64,000 nucleotides of DNA, taken from assembly GCA_964626565.1 (NCBI GenBank), contig CAZVFX010000005.1, positions 1-64,000 on the forward strand, in the 5' to 3' direction. Below, in pieces: positions 1 to 8,530 of the stretch. Source of the DNA: CAZVFX01 sp964626565 (GTDB lineage Bacteria > Myxococcota_A > UBA9042 > CAIXZC01). The first letter of the stretch is position 1. The number at the start of each line of letters is the position of its first letter. The position numbers were made by a program, and so were the translations under genes. The notes below the pieces were generated by a model. It worked only from the letters and a program-made list of their open reading frames with translations, was not told the origin of the DNA and did no database searches.

Positions 1-1323
1 TGTCCCTCCTCAAAATAGGATCGGGACCGTTCTGGGGCCCGAATGAGGGGTTGAAGCAGGGCTGGCAGCAACGTTCTTTGACAATCGGAGCAGTGAATCG
101 GAGACCGTGAACTCGGCCATCGGGCAGAATCACGCGGTGAACGCGCACCTCGCCATCTCCCGACTTGCGGGCGGCAGTGGATGGTGTGGTGCACTGCGAG
201 GTCCTCAGGCCGCGTCTCGCCACTCGTACCGGTGGTGGATGCCGCCGACTCGGGGGATGGCGATGACCTTGGCGTTTCCAGACGGTCGAGTCTGTGCGGG
301 ACGTGGCTGTGGAGGGTCCTTGTTCAGGGACAAGTGGCAACGGTCTTCGTTGTAGTAGGAGACGAAATCCGAGATCAGGCGTCGGGCATGGGCCTCGTTG
401 AAGACCACGACGTGGTCCAATAGCTCCCGGCGGAGCGTCAACACCCAGCGCTCGGCGATGCCGTTCTGCCAGGGCGACCTGTAGCTGGTGAGGACCGACT
501 TGGCACCGGCCGATTTCAGCCACTCGGTGACGCCGCCAAGCTTGCTGTCCCTGTCGTGGATGAGGTAGCGGATGCGTGGCTCGTCGAAGAAGACGGCGCG
601 TAGCTGCTGGAGTACCCAGGCGGTCGTGGGATGAGTGGTGACGTTGAAGTGCAGGATGCGCCGCCGGTCGTGATGGACGATGAAGAGGCCGTAGAGGACC
701 TTGAAGGACGCGGTCGGGATGGTCACGAAGTCCATTGCCGCTATGTCCGGCATGTGGTTCTTGAGGAACGCCTTCCACCGTGCGATCTTGTCCGGGTCGG
801 ACGGGCGTTTCGGGAGATACCGGGAGACGGTGGCCTCGCCGAGGTCGATGCCGAGTTTCAAGAGTTCGGCGTGGATGCGTGGCGCGCCCCAGGTCGGGTT
901 GCCGGTGGCCATCTTGCGGATGAGGGCTCTGGTATTTTTGGAGACTCGAGGTCGGCCGGGTGGATTGCCGGAGCCGGACAGCCGGGCCCAATGCCGCTTG
1001 AACGCGGCATGATGCCAGCGTACGACCGCTTCCGGCTTGACGATGATGAGGGCATTGGCCCAGTCGCTCCAGCGCTCCCGAAGTGCAACCCAGAACAGGC
1101 GGTCGAGGTCTGTGAGGCGCGGTCGAGGTCGTTCCCGTTTCAGCGCGGCAACCTGCTGGCGCAGAGCGAGATTCTCCAGGGCCAACTCCATCCGGCTGGC
1201 CATCAGCGCCTGCACGAGGGCAAGCATCATCTGCATGAGTTGGAGCACGATTCGTTGGGCCATGGTTGTTCCTCCGGGGCCGACAAGTCCCGGCAGGGTA
1301 CACCGGTCAGCACAGGGGCGACA
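1..1323 (-). mobile_element. Candidate insertion sequence around a DDE transposase
   Basis: The transposase gene at 205-1263 is flanked by short, imperfect inverted ends: TGTCCCTCCT at 1-10, and AGGGGCGACA at 1314-1323, whose reverse complement agrees at 8 of 10 positions. TGTC-type ends are usual for elements with this integrase-like transposase. The left end coincides with the window edge, so a target-site duplication cannot be checked and the element may extend further left. The stretch 1-204 has no convincing gene and would be the 3' untranslated part of the element. The boundaries are an inference; the transposase itself is clear. Confidence 0.4.
205..1263 (-). CDS. IS transposase, integrase catalytic core (rve) family
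   Basis: A 352-aa DDE recombinase that would cut and join the ends of its own insertion sequence. The N-terminal 45 residues form a charged helix, followed by a helix-turn-helix region at about 105-150 (PTWGAPRIHAELLKLG). The RNase H-like catalytic core carries the acidic triad D178 (AAMDF), D237 (IHDRDSK) and E271 (NGIAERW). The last two are 34 residues apart, as in IS3/IS481-like integrases. The gene is a single intact frame with no programmed frameshift. The ATG at 1263 has a GGAGG 7 nt upstream. It is probably still active or recently inserted. The family is certain; the exact IS family is not. Confidence 0.9.
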   Translation of the reverse strand: MAQRIVLQLMQMMLALVQALMASRMELALENLALRQQVAALKRERPRPRLTDLDRLFWVALRERWSDWANALIIVKPEAVVRWHHAAFKRHWARLSGSGNPPGRPRVSKNTRALIRKMATGNPTWGAPRIHAELLKLGIDLGEATVSRYLPKRPSDPDKIARWKAFLKNHMPDIAAMDFVTIPTASFKVLYGLFIVHHDRRRILHFNVTTHPTTAWVLQQLRAVFFDEPRIRYLIHDRDSKLGGVTEWLKSAGAKSVLTSYRSPWQNGIAERWVLTLRRELLDHVVVFNEAHARRLISDFVSYYNEDRCHLSLNKDPPQPRPAQTRPSGNAKVIAIPRVGGIHHRYEWRDAA

Positions 1324-1408
1324 ACTGTCGGGATTGATTGCATGTTGGGCCCCGATGCAGTAAGTTCAGAGGTGTTGGAAGCAGCGACCACCGGCATGGA
1401 ACGGAGCC

Positions 1409-2503
1409 ATGAAGCAGAGACCTTACATCCCCACCACCTTGCCGCTGAACTCGCTGGACTGGGCGGACCTGGTGCCGCTGATTGCCCGGGCGAACCGGGC
1501 GGTCGCTCGATTCGATGGCATCCTGCAAGGGATGGTGGACCCAAACGTCCTGCTGGCACCGCTGGCCACCCAGGAAGCTGTGCTCTCTTCCCGAATCGAG
1601 GGCACGCAGGCGACTCTGCACGACGTACTGGAGTTCGATGCGGTTCCCTCCGAACACGCTGAGAAGTACCTCGACATCCAGGAGGTCGTCAACTACCGAA
1701 AGGCTATGGCCGCTGCGGTTGAGTCCTTGCGCAAGCGCCCCATCTGCCTGAACCTGCTCAAGGAGGTCCACGACGTCCTCCTTGACTCTGTACGCGGGCA
1801 GGACAAGCGCCGCGGTGAGTTCCGGCGACTCCAGAACTACATTGGTCGACCCGGGGCGGGGATCGACCAGGCCACGTTCGTTCCACCGGCTCCGGAAATG
1901 CTGCCGGATTACCTCTCCAACCTCGAGTGGTACATCCACCACGACGAGAAGGACGTCCTTGTCCAACTGGCCATCATTCACGGGCAGTTCGAATTGCTGC
2001 ACCCGTTTCTCGATGGCAACGGTCGTGTGGGCCGAATGCTCGTTCCGCTGTTTCTCTGCGAGCGGAAGCTGCTGTCCAGCCCGGTCTTTTACATCAGCGC
2101 GTTCCTCGAAAGGTACCGGAACGACTACTACGGGCGGCTACGGCGCATCTCTGAACTCGGCGATTGGCAAGGGTGGATTCGTTTCTTCCTCTATGCCGTG
2201 GAGGAGCAGGCCCGAGACAACGCGGCCCGGGCGCAGGGCATCCTGGCGCTCTACAACCGATTGAAGGAAGAGGTAGCCCGCCTGACACGGTCGCCGCATG
2301 TCATTCTGGCTCTGGACGCACTGTTCACTTCGCCCATCGTCAGCCCGGCAGAGTTCAGCCGGCTGTCCGGCATCCCCCGCCGAAGCTCCTTCAGGCTGCT
2401 CGACGTGCTGAAGCAGGCGGGCATCCTCGTGGAGCTCAGACCGGCCCACGGAAGCAAGGCGACGGTGCTGGGATTGAAGGAGTTGCTCGATGTGGTTGAG
2501 TGA
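1409..2503 (+). CDS. Fic-domain protein, self-inhibited class with C-terminal winged helix
   Basis: A 364-aa protein of the Fic family, which transfers AMP or another phosphate-containing group from a nucleotide to hydroxyl side chains of target proteins. The core motif HPFLDGNGRVGR at residues 198-209 has the catalytic His and the anion-binding GNGR intact. Upstream, SSRIEG at 60-65 matches the inhibitory (S/T)xxxE(G/N) helix, here N-terminal to the Fic core as in class II proteins, so it should be autoinhibited. The last ~90 residues resemble the winged-helix DNA-binding tail common in stand-alone Fic proteins (SPAEFSRLSGIPRRSSFRLLD). The ATG at 1409 follows GGAACGGAG. No antitoxin partner is next to it. 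A repeat-rich spacer follows directly. Confidence 0.93.
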   Translation: MKQRPYIPTTLPLNSLDWADLVPLIARANRAVARFDGILQGMVDPNVLLAPLATQEAVLSSRIEGTQATLHDVLEFDAVPSEHAEKYLDIQEVVNYRKAMAAAVESLRKRPICLNLLKEVHDVLLDSVRGQDKRRGEFRRLQNYIGRPGAGIDQATFVPPAPEMLPDYLSNLEWYIHHDEKDVLVQLAIIHGQFELLHPFLDGNGRVGRMLVPLFLCERKLLSSPVFYISAFLERYRNDYYGRLRRISELGDWQGWIRFFLYAVEEQARDNAARAQGILALYNRLKEEVARLTRSPHVILALDALFTSPIVSPAEFSRLSGIPRRSSFRLLDVLKQAGILVELRPAHGSKATVLGLKELLDVVE

Positions 2504-2517
2504 CATGAGCGGGCCAC

Positions 2518-2567
2518 AAGTGGCACACAACGGGAAGTTGCGTGCCACTTATCGCAACAAGTGGCAC
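2518..2567. repeat. Three-arm inverted repeat after fic
   Basis: Arm A AAGTGGCACACAAC (2518-2531) pairs with arm B GTTGCGTGCCACTT (2537-2550) with one mismatch around a 5-nt loop. Arm B can instead pair its GTGCCACTT with arm C AAGTGGCAC (2559-2567), a perfect 9 bp around 8 nt. The structures are mutually exclusive. There is no T-tract, so it is not a standard terminator. It could be an operator with iterated sites or an RNA switch at the 3' end of the fic transcript. Confidence 0.5.
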
Positions 2568-2577
2568 GGTGGGTGCA
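2561..2577 (+). promoter_or_regulatory. Weak sigma-54-like -24/-12 match
   Basis: GTGGCACGGTGGGTGCA has GG at 2563-2564 and GC at 2575-2576 with the required 10-nt spacing, and the TGGCACG half is perfect, but the -12 half is GTGC rather than TTGC. No gene or terminator that it would serve was found downstream on the plus strand, so it may be fortuitous. Confidence 0.2.
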
Positions 2578-2808
2578 CGATACGAGTCGCGACCTCGAAG
2601 GCACACATCTCTGTAATTCCCAACACTTACGGTGCCGCACTTTCGGACGGAGTTTGTGCGCACCACACGGTAACCGTTTGTAACCGTCGAACTTCTCTCC
2701 ATTTCCGGAACAGCATGAAACGCCGGGAGCCCAGGTGGCAAGCGGGTTTGCGGCCTGCTGGGCAAGTGACTGGCCAAAACGGAGAACTTTCGATTCCAGC
2801 ACCGTTCC

Positions 2809-2963
2809 CTCCACTACTTCATTCAGTTTCGCAGGGGATATCTCACCCAGGGGTGGACTCGCGCAATTCAGTTCGCTCGTCGATTCGCTCGGCGTCAGGC
2901 CTATGCGAATAACGATTCCCCTTAGCTCCACTACTTCATTCAGTTTCGCAGGGGATATCTCAC
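2809..2963. repeat. 38-bp direct repeat, two exact copies
   Basis: Two identical 38-bp copies lie at 2809-2846 and 2926-2963. Each begins CTCCACTACTTC and ends GATATCTCAC. The 117-bp period equals 39 codons, and the minus-strand translation of both copies is the same peptide, EISPAKLNEVVE. The copies lie outside any accepted gene. Confidence 0.9.
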
Positions 2964-2991
2964 TCTAGCGTGTACCGATAACATCAACGGC

Positions 2992-5900
2992 TCAGTGGGC
3001 CAGTCCGGCCATGTACAGGAGGAACTGTACGTCTTCGTCCGGGGGCGCCAGGGCTTCCTGGTTGAAGCCGATTTTGGCATAGCCGGAACCACCGACTACC
3101 AGCTCCTCTCCCCGCCAGGCCGCGCCGCCAAATGAATCCGTGGGGTAGTGGGCTACGGTCTCACCCCAGAGCAGTTGGCCACTCGCATCCAGCACCGATA
3201 CCTGTTTGGGTTTCATGGTCGTGTCGGGCTCATTGACTCCGCTCCAGTCGTTGGTCCCCGCACCAACCAGGGCCACGGTGTCGTTGCTGCTCACCGCGAC
3301 GGAACTCCAGGCCGCGCCGAAGGACCAGACGGTCTTGGGCTGCCCCTGGTCATCCAGGAGAGTCGTCTCAGGCTTCGGGTATTCGGTAATAACTGCAAAG
3401 CTGCCGTCCGGGGCGACGAAGAGGTCGACCAGGCCTTCGGGCGCGGTTCGAGCCCAGATTACCGCACCGGCTTCATCCAGCCCGACAAGGGCCAGGTTGG
3501 TGAAATTTGAGTCGTAGGGAAGAGGGTCGCCGACCCCGAAATCAACGGGATTGTCGTACAGAGCGGCCACCACCGTGCGGCCGTCGGCTGCAGCCGCGAC
3601 CAGGTAGGGTTTCACCGGCGCCAGGGCCTGGGAGAGCCAGTTAATGGAACCGTCGGCGGCCAGCGACAACAGGAAGCCGCCCGGCTCCGACACAAAGCCG
3701 GCGCCAAAATCCAGGCCGGCTGCCGAGGATGCCACGGCATAGACCTGCCCGCTTCCATCCACGTCGATGTCGGTGCCCTCATATGCGCTGGAAGCTACTT
3801 TGCCATGGCGCCGCACGTAGACAACTTCGCCGGAAGCGGCCGCGTAGCGGACGATGACCATGTCCCGCCCCGAACCCGGCCCCAGAGAGCCCTCGCCAAC
3901 GTCCAGGTCACCGCCTGTGGGGACGGTGGCGATCAGGACGTCGCCGTTGGGCGCCAGGCGCAGGCGAGCCTGGCCAAGCACACCATCTGCACTGCCGATA
4001 CGTTTCGTCCAGAGCGGCTTTAGATCCGCGGCGAAGTGCGCGACCACGAGGTTAGCAAGAGTTGGCGACACTCCTTCGATGCTCTGGCCGTCCACCTCTA
4101 CCGCACCTCTGAACCGACCTGCCAGGGTAAGGGCCCCTTCAGCATCGGCCGCAACACCTTCGATATGGCCGCCGGTGTTGTCTGTGGTCGGAAGCGCCAC
4201 GGACCACGGCACCAGCGGGACAGAGAAATTCGCACCGACCTCGGTGTCCTCGTTCATGACTATAACGCAGTCGCCGCCCCCCGAGCATGGAGCGGTCCAC
4301 TCCAGTAGTTTTCCTACGGTAGCCGAGGCGGAAAGCCGCACCGGGCAGCCCTTGGGAAAAGTAGCGGTACACTTGCCCGGACAGGCGATTCCCGCCGGTT
4401 TCGACGTCACCGACCCAACGGCCTCTCCTTCCAGACTGAGGGATACGGTAAGGGAGATGGGCTCGCCTCCCTGCTCGCAGGCGGATACCACGAAGCTCTC
4501 CTCGATGGCTTCGGAGATAAACCGGCGCCCTATGAACGCCTGTGGGAAGGGGCCGGAATGAGTGGTCCACACCGAACCGTCCTGGTCGCTGGAGATGGCG
4601 CCGGTGCTGTAGGGAGTCGGCAGCGGCAGCACGCCGTCGGGACCGTTGGTAGTGAGTCCCGGACCCCAGACCCTGCCGTTGACGTCCACCTCCAGGTGAA
4701 CGGCTCCGGGATTTACCTCGGCCAACTCGGTCCAACTACCGTCCTCGTTGCGGGACGCCAGGTGGGTGGTAAAACCGGTATTCCCCATCTGCTCGTAGGC
4801 CACATTGGCCAGGGCCCAAACCACGCCGTCGCCGTCCACCGCCAGGGCGGCGAACTCCCCTTTGCGCCCGTCATCGAACATTACGCTTTTTTCCAGGTGG
4901 GTCCACTGCTCGCCGTCCAGACGGCTCAGACCCACGTGCACTCCGTCCGGCACCGGCTTGTCCGCCGGCACCGGCGAAACTGCCACTGCCCACAGCGGGC
5001 CGCCGGGTGCGCGGGCCATCATGCTGACAACCTCGATAGTGCTCCCCGCGAGATCGATGCTCTCCACGTCCGGCAGATCGATGCGGTGAAGCCAGCCGTC
5101 AGTGGGCACCCAGATCGACCCGTCGCCGAGGGCAAAGAAGTTCCGGTCATGGCCCGGCTGAGCGCCTTGCATCAGGGACGCCTCAAAGAGCGTCCAGCCG
5201 CCATCCCAGACTGCAAACTTATCCTGAAGCGCCGGCGTGGGGACATCTACCCAGACCCTGCCGTCGGCAGACACGGCGAGGTGGCCGGGAGGCTCGGGAA
5301 ATGGCTCGACACCGGGAAACTCCAGGGGCATATGCTCCCAGAACGCCCTCTCGGGGCCAAAGCGATCGACACCGTGCTGACTGGTCGACCACAACCCACC
5401 CTCATGGTCCACGGCAAGACTGTGAATCGCGGCAAAACCGGAGTAGGTGTCCCAGTCTTCCGTACCGAAGCCGATGAAAGTGGCGGAGTCCTTTGAGGCG
5501 CGGCCGTTGGCATCAGACACCCCGCCGCATGTGAGGGTGTAGGACTGACCCGGGGCCTGTGGCCCCGTGTGGAGCACAATGCCGGCGCCAATGGGCGTAA
5601 GAGTAGCAGACAGAATGGGCAGCGACGGCTCGATCGCGCAAGACCCGACGTCTAAGGAGCCCGCATCCGGCAGCGAGGAGAACCAGGCGATGACGTAGGA
5701 CGGCGTCGACGCCAGCACTCGGGTCATGACCAATTTGTCGAAGGACCACCCCTCGTCCTGCTCGATCCCGCCCTGGAGATAGCGGATTCTGTCGTCTTCG
5801 AAGTAGGCGAACTCAACGACCGGCCACTGCATTACTTGCAAATCGTTGAAGTCGAACATGGCCCCCCCCTGTTTCAGCTTCGAAACGCCGGAGGAAACGT

Positions 5901-7002
5901 CCAGCGGGGAAGGTAGCGCTCCATCCAGCCGTGAAATAAGTACCTCCTCGAGGGTGCCGTCGGGGTCCAGATTGGTCCGACGCGCGACGAAGATGTGCGG
6001 ATTGGCCTCCAAAGTGTCGTCGTACAGAGCCAGATCCGATTCCACCGAGACCTCCGAATATACACACTCAGCCGTGTCGCACACTCCCAGCACTGTGATG
6101 GTGCCCAGTCCTTGCGCCGTCACGGGGACGTGACACACCGCAATCAGGTCACCGCCGGCCACCAGCACCGCGATGTGAGCACCCTCTTCTCCCGGCGCGC
6201 CCCCGCCGGCCCAGAGAGCCCAGTCGTCAAGGGAAGGCTTGACCAGATACCCCCTCAGCCCGGCCTTCACCGGCAGCTTCATCTCCGGACCGATGAGGCC
6301 CGCGGGCCCCAGTTGCTGAACTTTGAACTCCAGGAAACTGTCTTGATAGATGGCCCACGCCTCATCGGCCGCGCCAAGGGCAAGGCCTGCGATAGCGAAC
6401 TCGGTGTCATGTACGGGGTAGGACGTCCGCTGATCGCCATCGATAATGTGATAGAACAACCGCTTGTTGAGGCTGGAGGTCAGATAATGCCGCCGGCCCT
6501 TCTTGTCGATTCGGAAATCCGCAATGTGGTCCGCCTGGATGTTCCAATTCTCATCAGTCGCCCCGTCCAGAAGATCAAAAATGCTGGTGCGCTCCTGCCA
6601 CTGGCCCTCAGGTCCCAGGACCAGGTTGCTTTCCGACATAGCTTGAATCCCCCCAAGCCCACTGCCGGTGAAAATGGGAGGAACACCCAGGGCGGGGAGA
6701 CTGGATTTGACAAGGGGGAACGCCGGGTTGGTCCAACTGCTGCCTTCGTCGGTGGAAACGTGGGCATCGGTAAAGATGAATGTATTTCCCCAGACGTCCA
6801 CCCCTACTGACCGCCACACAATGGCCAGATCGTTCTGGGGGCCACGCTCCAGCCAGATCTTCGTTTCTATGTTGCCGACGGGCACCCAGGTGACGTCGTT
6901 TGCTTTCGCATATGACGGCGAGCCCGGGCCGGCACTATCGCTGCCGCAGGCCCCGAGAACAAGAACAGATAATAAGAAAGATAGCTTCAGTCCGGACCTC
7001 AT
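2992..7002 (-). CDS. Large secreted lipoprotein with beta-propeller and bacterial-repeat domains
   Basis: A 1336-aa lipoprotein of unknown role, exported and lipid-anchored (MRSGLKLSFLLSVLVLGACG, lipobox LGAC). The N-terminal two thirds contains several blade-like repeats of the kind GGLWSTSQHGVDRFG and DGRVWVDV, like regulator-type beta-propellers. At about 837-925 lies a Cys-containing InlB-like bacterial repeat (SVTSKPAGIACPGKCTATF). From about 930 to the end are SBBP-like repeats reporting phrases such as GDVLIATVPTGGD. The ATG at 7002 is chosen over a longer frame beginning at 7065, because it gives a clean signal peptide and has GAGGG upstream. The gene is divergent from the MarR gene. 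No enzymatic motif was seen; surface binding is an inference. Confidence 0.85.
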   Translation of the reverse strand: MRSGLKLSFLLSVLVLGACGSDSAGPGSPSYAKANDVTWVPVGNIETKIWLERGPQNDLAIVWRSVGVDVWGNTFIFTDAHVSTDEGSSWTNPAFPLVKSSLPALGVPPIFTGSGLGGIQAMSESNLVLGPEGQWQERTSIFDLLDGATDENWNIQADHIADFRIDKKGRRHYLTSSLNKRLFYHIIDGDQRTSYPVHDTEFAIAGLALGAADEAWAIYQDSFLEFKVQQLGPAGLIGPEMKLPVKAGLRGYLVKPSLDDWALWAGGGAPGEEGAHIAVLVAGGDLIAVCHVPVTAQGLGTITVLGVCDTAECVYSEVSVESDLALYDDTLEANPHIFVARRTNLDPDGTLEEVLISRLDGALPSPLDVSSGVSKLKQGGAMFDFNDLQVMQWPVVEFAYFEDDRIRYLQGGIEQDEGWSFDKLVMTRVLASTPSYVIAWFSSLPDAGSLDVGSCAIEPSLPILSATLTPIGAGIVLHTGPQAPGQSYTLTCGGVSDANGRASKDSATFIGFGTEDWDTYSGFAAIHSLAVDHEGGLWSTSQHGVDRFGPERAFWEHMPLEFPGVEPFPEPPGHLAVSADGRVWVDVPTPALQDKFAVWDGGWTLFEASLMQGAQPGHDRNFFALGDGSIWVPTDGWLHRIDLPDVESIDLAGSTIEVVSMMARAPGGPLWAVAVSPVPADKPVPDGVHVGLSRLDGEQWTHLEKSVMFDDGRKGEFAALAVDGDGVVWALANVAYEQMGNTGFTTHLASRNEDGSWTELAEVNPGAVHLEVDVNGRVWGPGLTTNGPDGVLPLPTPYSTGAISSDQDGSVWTTHSGPFPQAFIGRRFISEAIEESFVVSACEQGGEPISLTVSLSLEGEAVGSVTSKPAGIACPGKCTATFPKGCPVRLSASATVGKLLEWTAPCSGGGDCVIVMNEDTEVGANFSVPLVPWSVALPTTDNTGGHIEGVAADAEGALTLAGRFRGAVEVDGQSIEGVSPTLANLVVAHFAADLKPLWTKRIGSADGVLGQARLRLAPNGDVLIATVPTGGDLDVGEGSLGPGSGRDMVIVRYAAASGEVVYVRRHGKVASSAYEGTDIDVDGSGQVYAVASSAAGLDFGAGFVSEPGGFLLSLAADGSINWLSQALAPVKPYLVAAAADGRTVVAALYDNPVDFGVGDPLPYDSNFTNLALVGLDEAGAVIWARTAPEGLVDLFVAPDGSFAVITEYPKPETTLLDDQGQPKTVWSFGAAWSSVAVSSNDTVALVGAGTNDWSGVNEPDTTMKPKQVSVLDASGQLLWGETVAHYPTDSFGGAAWRGEELVVGGSGYAKIGFNQEALAPPDEDVQFLLYMAGLAH

Positions 7003-7106
7003 GAACACCCTCGCGCTGACTTCCAGGTTCTCTGTACGCGCCAAACAACCGTCGGACATCCTCAATCAGGCCTTGCGGCCGACTGAAGGTTTTGATTCCG
7101 ATAGCA

Positions 7107-7136
7107 ATTGTAGACTTAACACGCGCCCGAGAGCAA
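7107..7136 (-). promoter_or_regulatory. Predicted promoter TTGCTC-18-TACAAT for the large lipoprotein
   Basis: On the minus strand, TTGCTC (7136-7131) is separated by 18 bp from TACAAT (7112-7107), giving a leader of about 100 nt before the ATG at 7002. It uses the same TTGCT -35 type as three other promoters in this window. Confidence 0.45.
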
Positions 7137-7179
7137 GTACGCCGGAGCAGGCGTTTTTCGTTGACGCTTGCAAACGCGC

Positions 7180-7207
7180 TTGACAGGCTCCATTTTCGCG
7201 ATATAAT
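7180..7207 (+). promoter_or_regulatory. Strong sigma-70 promoter and possible operator for the MarR gene
   Basis: TTGACA (7180-7185) and TATAAT (7202-7207) are both full consensus with a 16-bp spacer. Immediately after the -10 box, TTAG-gagg-CTAA (7207-7218) is a small palindrome, and GGGGCTAA follows at 7226. Overlap of a palindrome with the start of transcription suggests autorepression by the downstream MarR protein (inference). Confidence 0.8.
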
Positions 7208-7237
7208 TAGGAGGCTAACAATCAGGGGGCTAATGAA

Positions 7238-7744
7238 ATGTCCGGTACGTTGGGAGAAGATGGACAGGGGCAGGAAATCGTGGGCTACTCGGAGGTGTTC
7301 TCAGCGATTACGCGCATCGCTGCCTCCTTGCGAAAAATCGAAGAGGGGACGACGCGTGAGCTGGGGATTTCTCCGACCCAGTTGCAGATTCTCGTTCAGC
7401 TATGGGAGAAGAACGGAAGGTCTCTAAAGGAGCTGGCCGATGCGTGTCGCTGCTCGCGGCCGACGATAACCGGGGTGGTGGACACGCTGGAACGCAACGG
7501 CCTGGTCACGCGCAGGATGGACCGTAGGGACCGCCGGAAAGTGCGTGCCTTTCTCACGGCCGGAGGGCGCTCGCTAAGGGACAGCGCTCCGGCCATGACG
7601 GAGCGATTTTCCTGCTGTTGTACGTCTTTGGACGGTGAACAACTCATTCAGCTTCGGCACCTCCTCGGGCGGATTGAAGAAGACGTAACCAGGTGTGCCG
7701 GGGCCCCGTCCGGTTTTCCAAGCCAGGGAGGGTGTAAGATATGA
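7238..7744 (+). CDS. MarR-family transcriptional regulator
   Basis: A 168-aa winged-helix dimeric regulator. The helix-turn-helix is LKELADACRCSRPTITGVV (63-81), followed by the DxRxxR wing (MDRRDRRKVRAFLT, 94-107). Cys70 and Cys72 flank the recognition helix and a CCC run lies at 126-128, so redox or metal sensing is possible but unproven. The ATG at 7238 is preceded by GGGGG; an ATG five bases earlier is out of frame. The stop overlaps the start of the next gene by 4 nt (ATGA), so regulator and outer-membrane protein are translationally coupled and very likely co-regulated from the consensus promoter upstream. Confidence 0.92.
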   Translation: MSGTLGEDGQGQEIVGYSEVFSAITRIAASLRKIEEGTTRELGISPTQLQILVQLWEKNGRSLKELADACRCSRPTITGVVDTLERNGLVTRRMDRRDRRKVRAFLTAGGRSLRDSAPAMTERFSCCCTSLDGEQLIQLRHLLGRIEEDVTRCAGAPSGFPSQGGCKI

Positions 7745-8508
7745 AATCTCGAACAATGGCATGGTGCATTGCGCTGCTGCTGCTCGTGATCGGTTCTCCA
7801 AGGGCTCTTGCGGAGACCGCGGACTGGCTTGATATCGAGCTTGGGGTAAGGTGGTTCAAGTACTCCGCCTCCGGGGAACCGGGGGAGATCAACCACAACC
7901 CGGTCTTCCAGCGCTGGGAGTCGATCAACCAGTCGCCCGAACAGTTTACCGTTACCGACTATGCTCCCCTTGAGCCGCTCTATTTTCTAATGAGTTTCGG
8001 AGCTGATGCAACGTTCCGTATCAAGCAGCACCTGATGCTCAAGCTGAGTTATGACCACGCCAACCCCATGGGCATCGGCGGCCAGGGGCACATCAGCTAC
8101 AGCCAGGCCGGCGGCGCGACCATCTTCGAAGAAAAGGAGTTCTCCTACACCTCCCACCAGGTCGGCTTGTTCGTCGGCCCCACCGTGCCCCTAGCCGACG
8201 GCAAGGCCGAACTCTACCTCGGCTTTGCCCCCATGGCTCCGACGTGGGTCCGGTACGAGGAGAGCTACCGCCGCACCGACGACGACAAGGAAACCGACTC
8301 CTACGACCGTACCTGGAACGGCTTCTTCGGTAGCTGCAGGGCTCAGATCGGCCTCCAGGTGAGAGTCTGGCAAGGCCTCAAGATTGGGAGCGAAGCGACC
8401 TTTGCTTTTCTGAACTACATGAAGCTGGAATCGGGGGACCTGGTCGATCACTCATTCCAGTTTCCGCTCATGAAGTGGAACTTCACGGCACGGTACGAAG
8501 TGTTTTGA
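7741..8508 (+). CDS. Outer-membrane beta-barrel protein coupled to MarR
   Basis: A 255-aa protein with a cleavable signal peptide (MKSRTMAWCIALLLLVIGSP, cleavage expected after ALA near residue 24) followed by alternating hydrophobic and aromatic strands, and a C-terminal strand ending in Phe (NFTARYEVF), as outer-membrane barrels do. No named family was recognised. Its ATG overlaps the stop of the MarR gene in ATGA, so the pair forms one operon. The context suggests a regulated porin or small-molecule channel, but the substrate cannot be told from sequence. Confidence 0.75.
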   Translation: MKSRTMAWCIALLLLVIGSPRALAETADWLDIELGVRWFKYSASGEPGEINHNPVFQRWESINQSPEQFTVTDYAPLEPLYFLMSFGADATFRIKQHLMLKLSYDHANPMGIGGQGHISYSQAGGATIFEEKEFSYTSHQVGLFVGPTVPLADGKAELYLGFAPMAPTWVRYEESYRRTDDDKETDSYDRTWNGFFGSCRAQIGLQVRVWQGLKIGSEATFAFLNYMKLESGDLVDHSFQFPLMKWNFTARYEVF

Positions 8509-8530
8509 GAGGGTACCGACGGGCAGAGTT

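Larger units (their letters stand above)
2504..2991. other. Gene-free spacer with inverted and direct repeats
   Basis: This 488-bp interval lies between the 3' ends of the fic gene and the large minus-strand lipoprotein gene. I see no supported gene. It holds a nested inverted repeat (2518-2567), a possible sigma-54-like site (2561-2577), two TAACCGT copies exactly 10 bp apart (2671-2677 and 2681-2687) and a 38-bp direct repeat (2809-2963). The two 38-bp copies are 117 bp apart, a multiple of three. On the minus strand both read EISPAKLNEVVE in one frame, so the region may be the decayed remnant of a small gene. Confidence 0.5.

Noticed and set aside
2251..2931. A minus-strand frame running from the repeat region into fic
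   Set aside because: It overlaps 250 bp of the fic gene and has no ribosome site. Only the short repeat peptide is of interest and is reported as a possible remnant.
4558..5496. Plus-strand open frame opposite the large propeller lipoprotein
   Set aside because: Antisense to a clear coding frame, composition biased to Arg/His/Gly, no recognisable domain.
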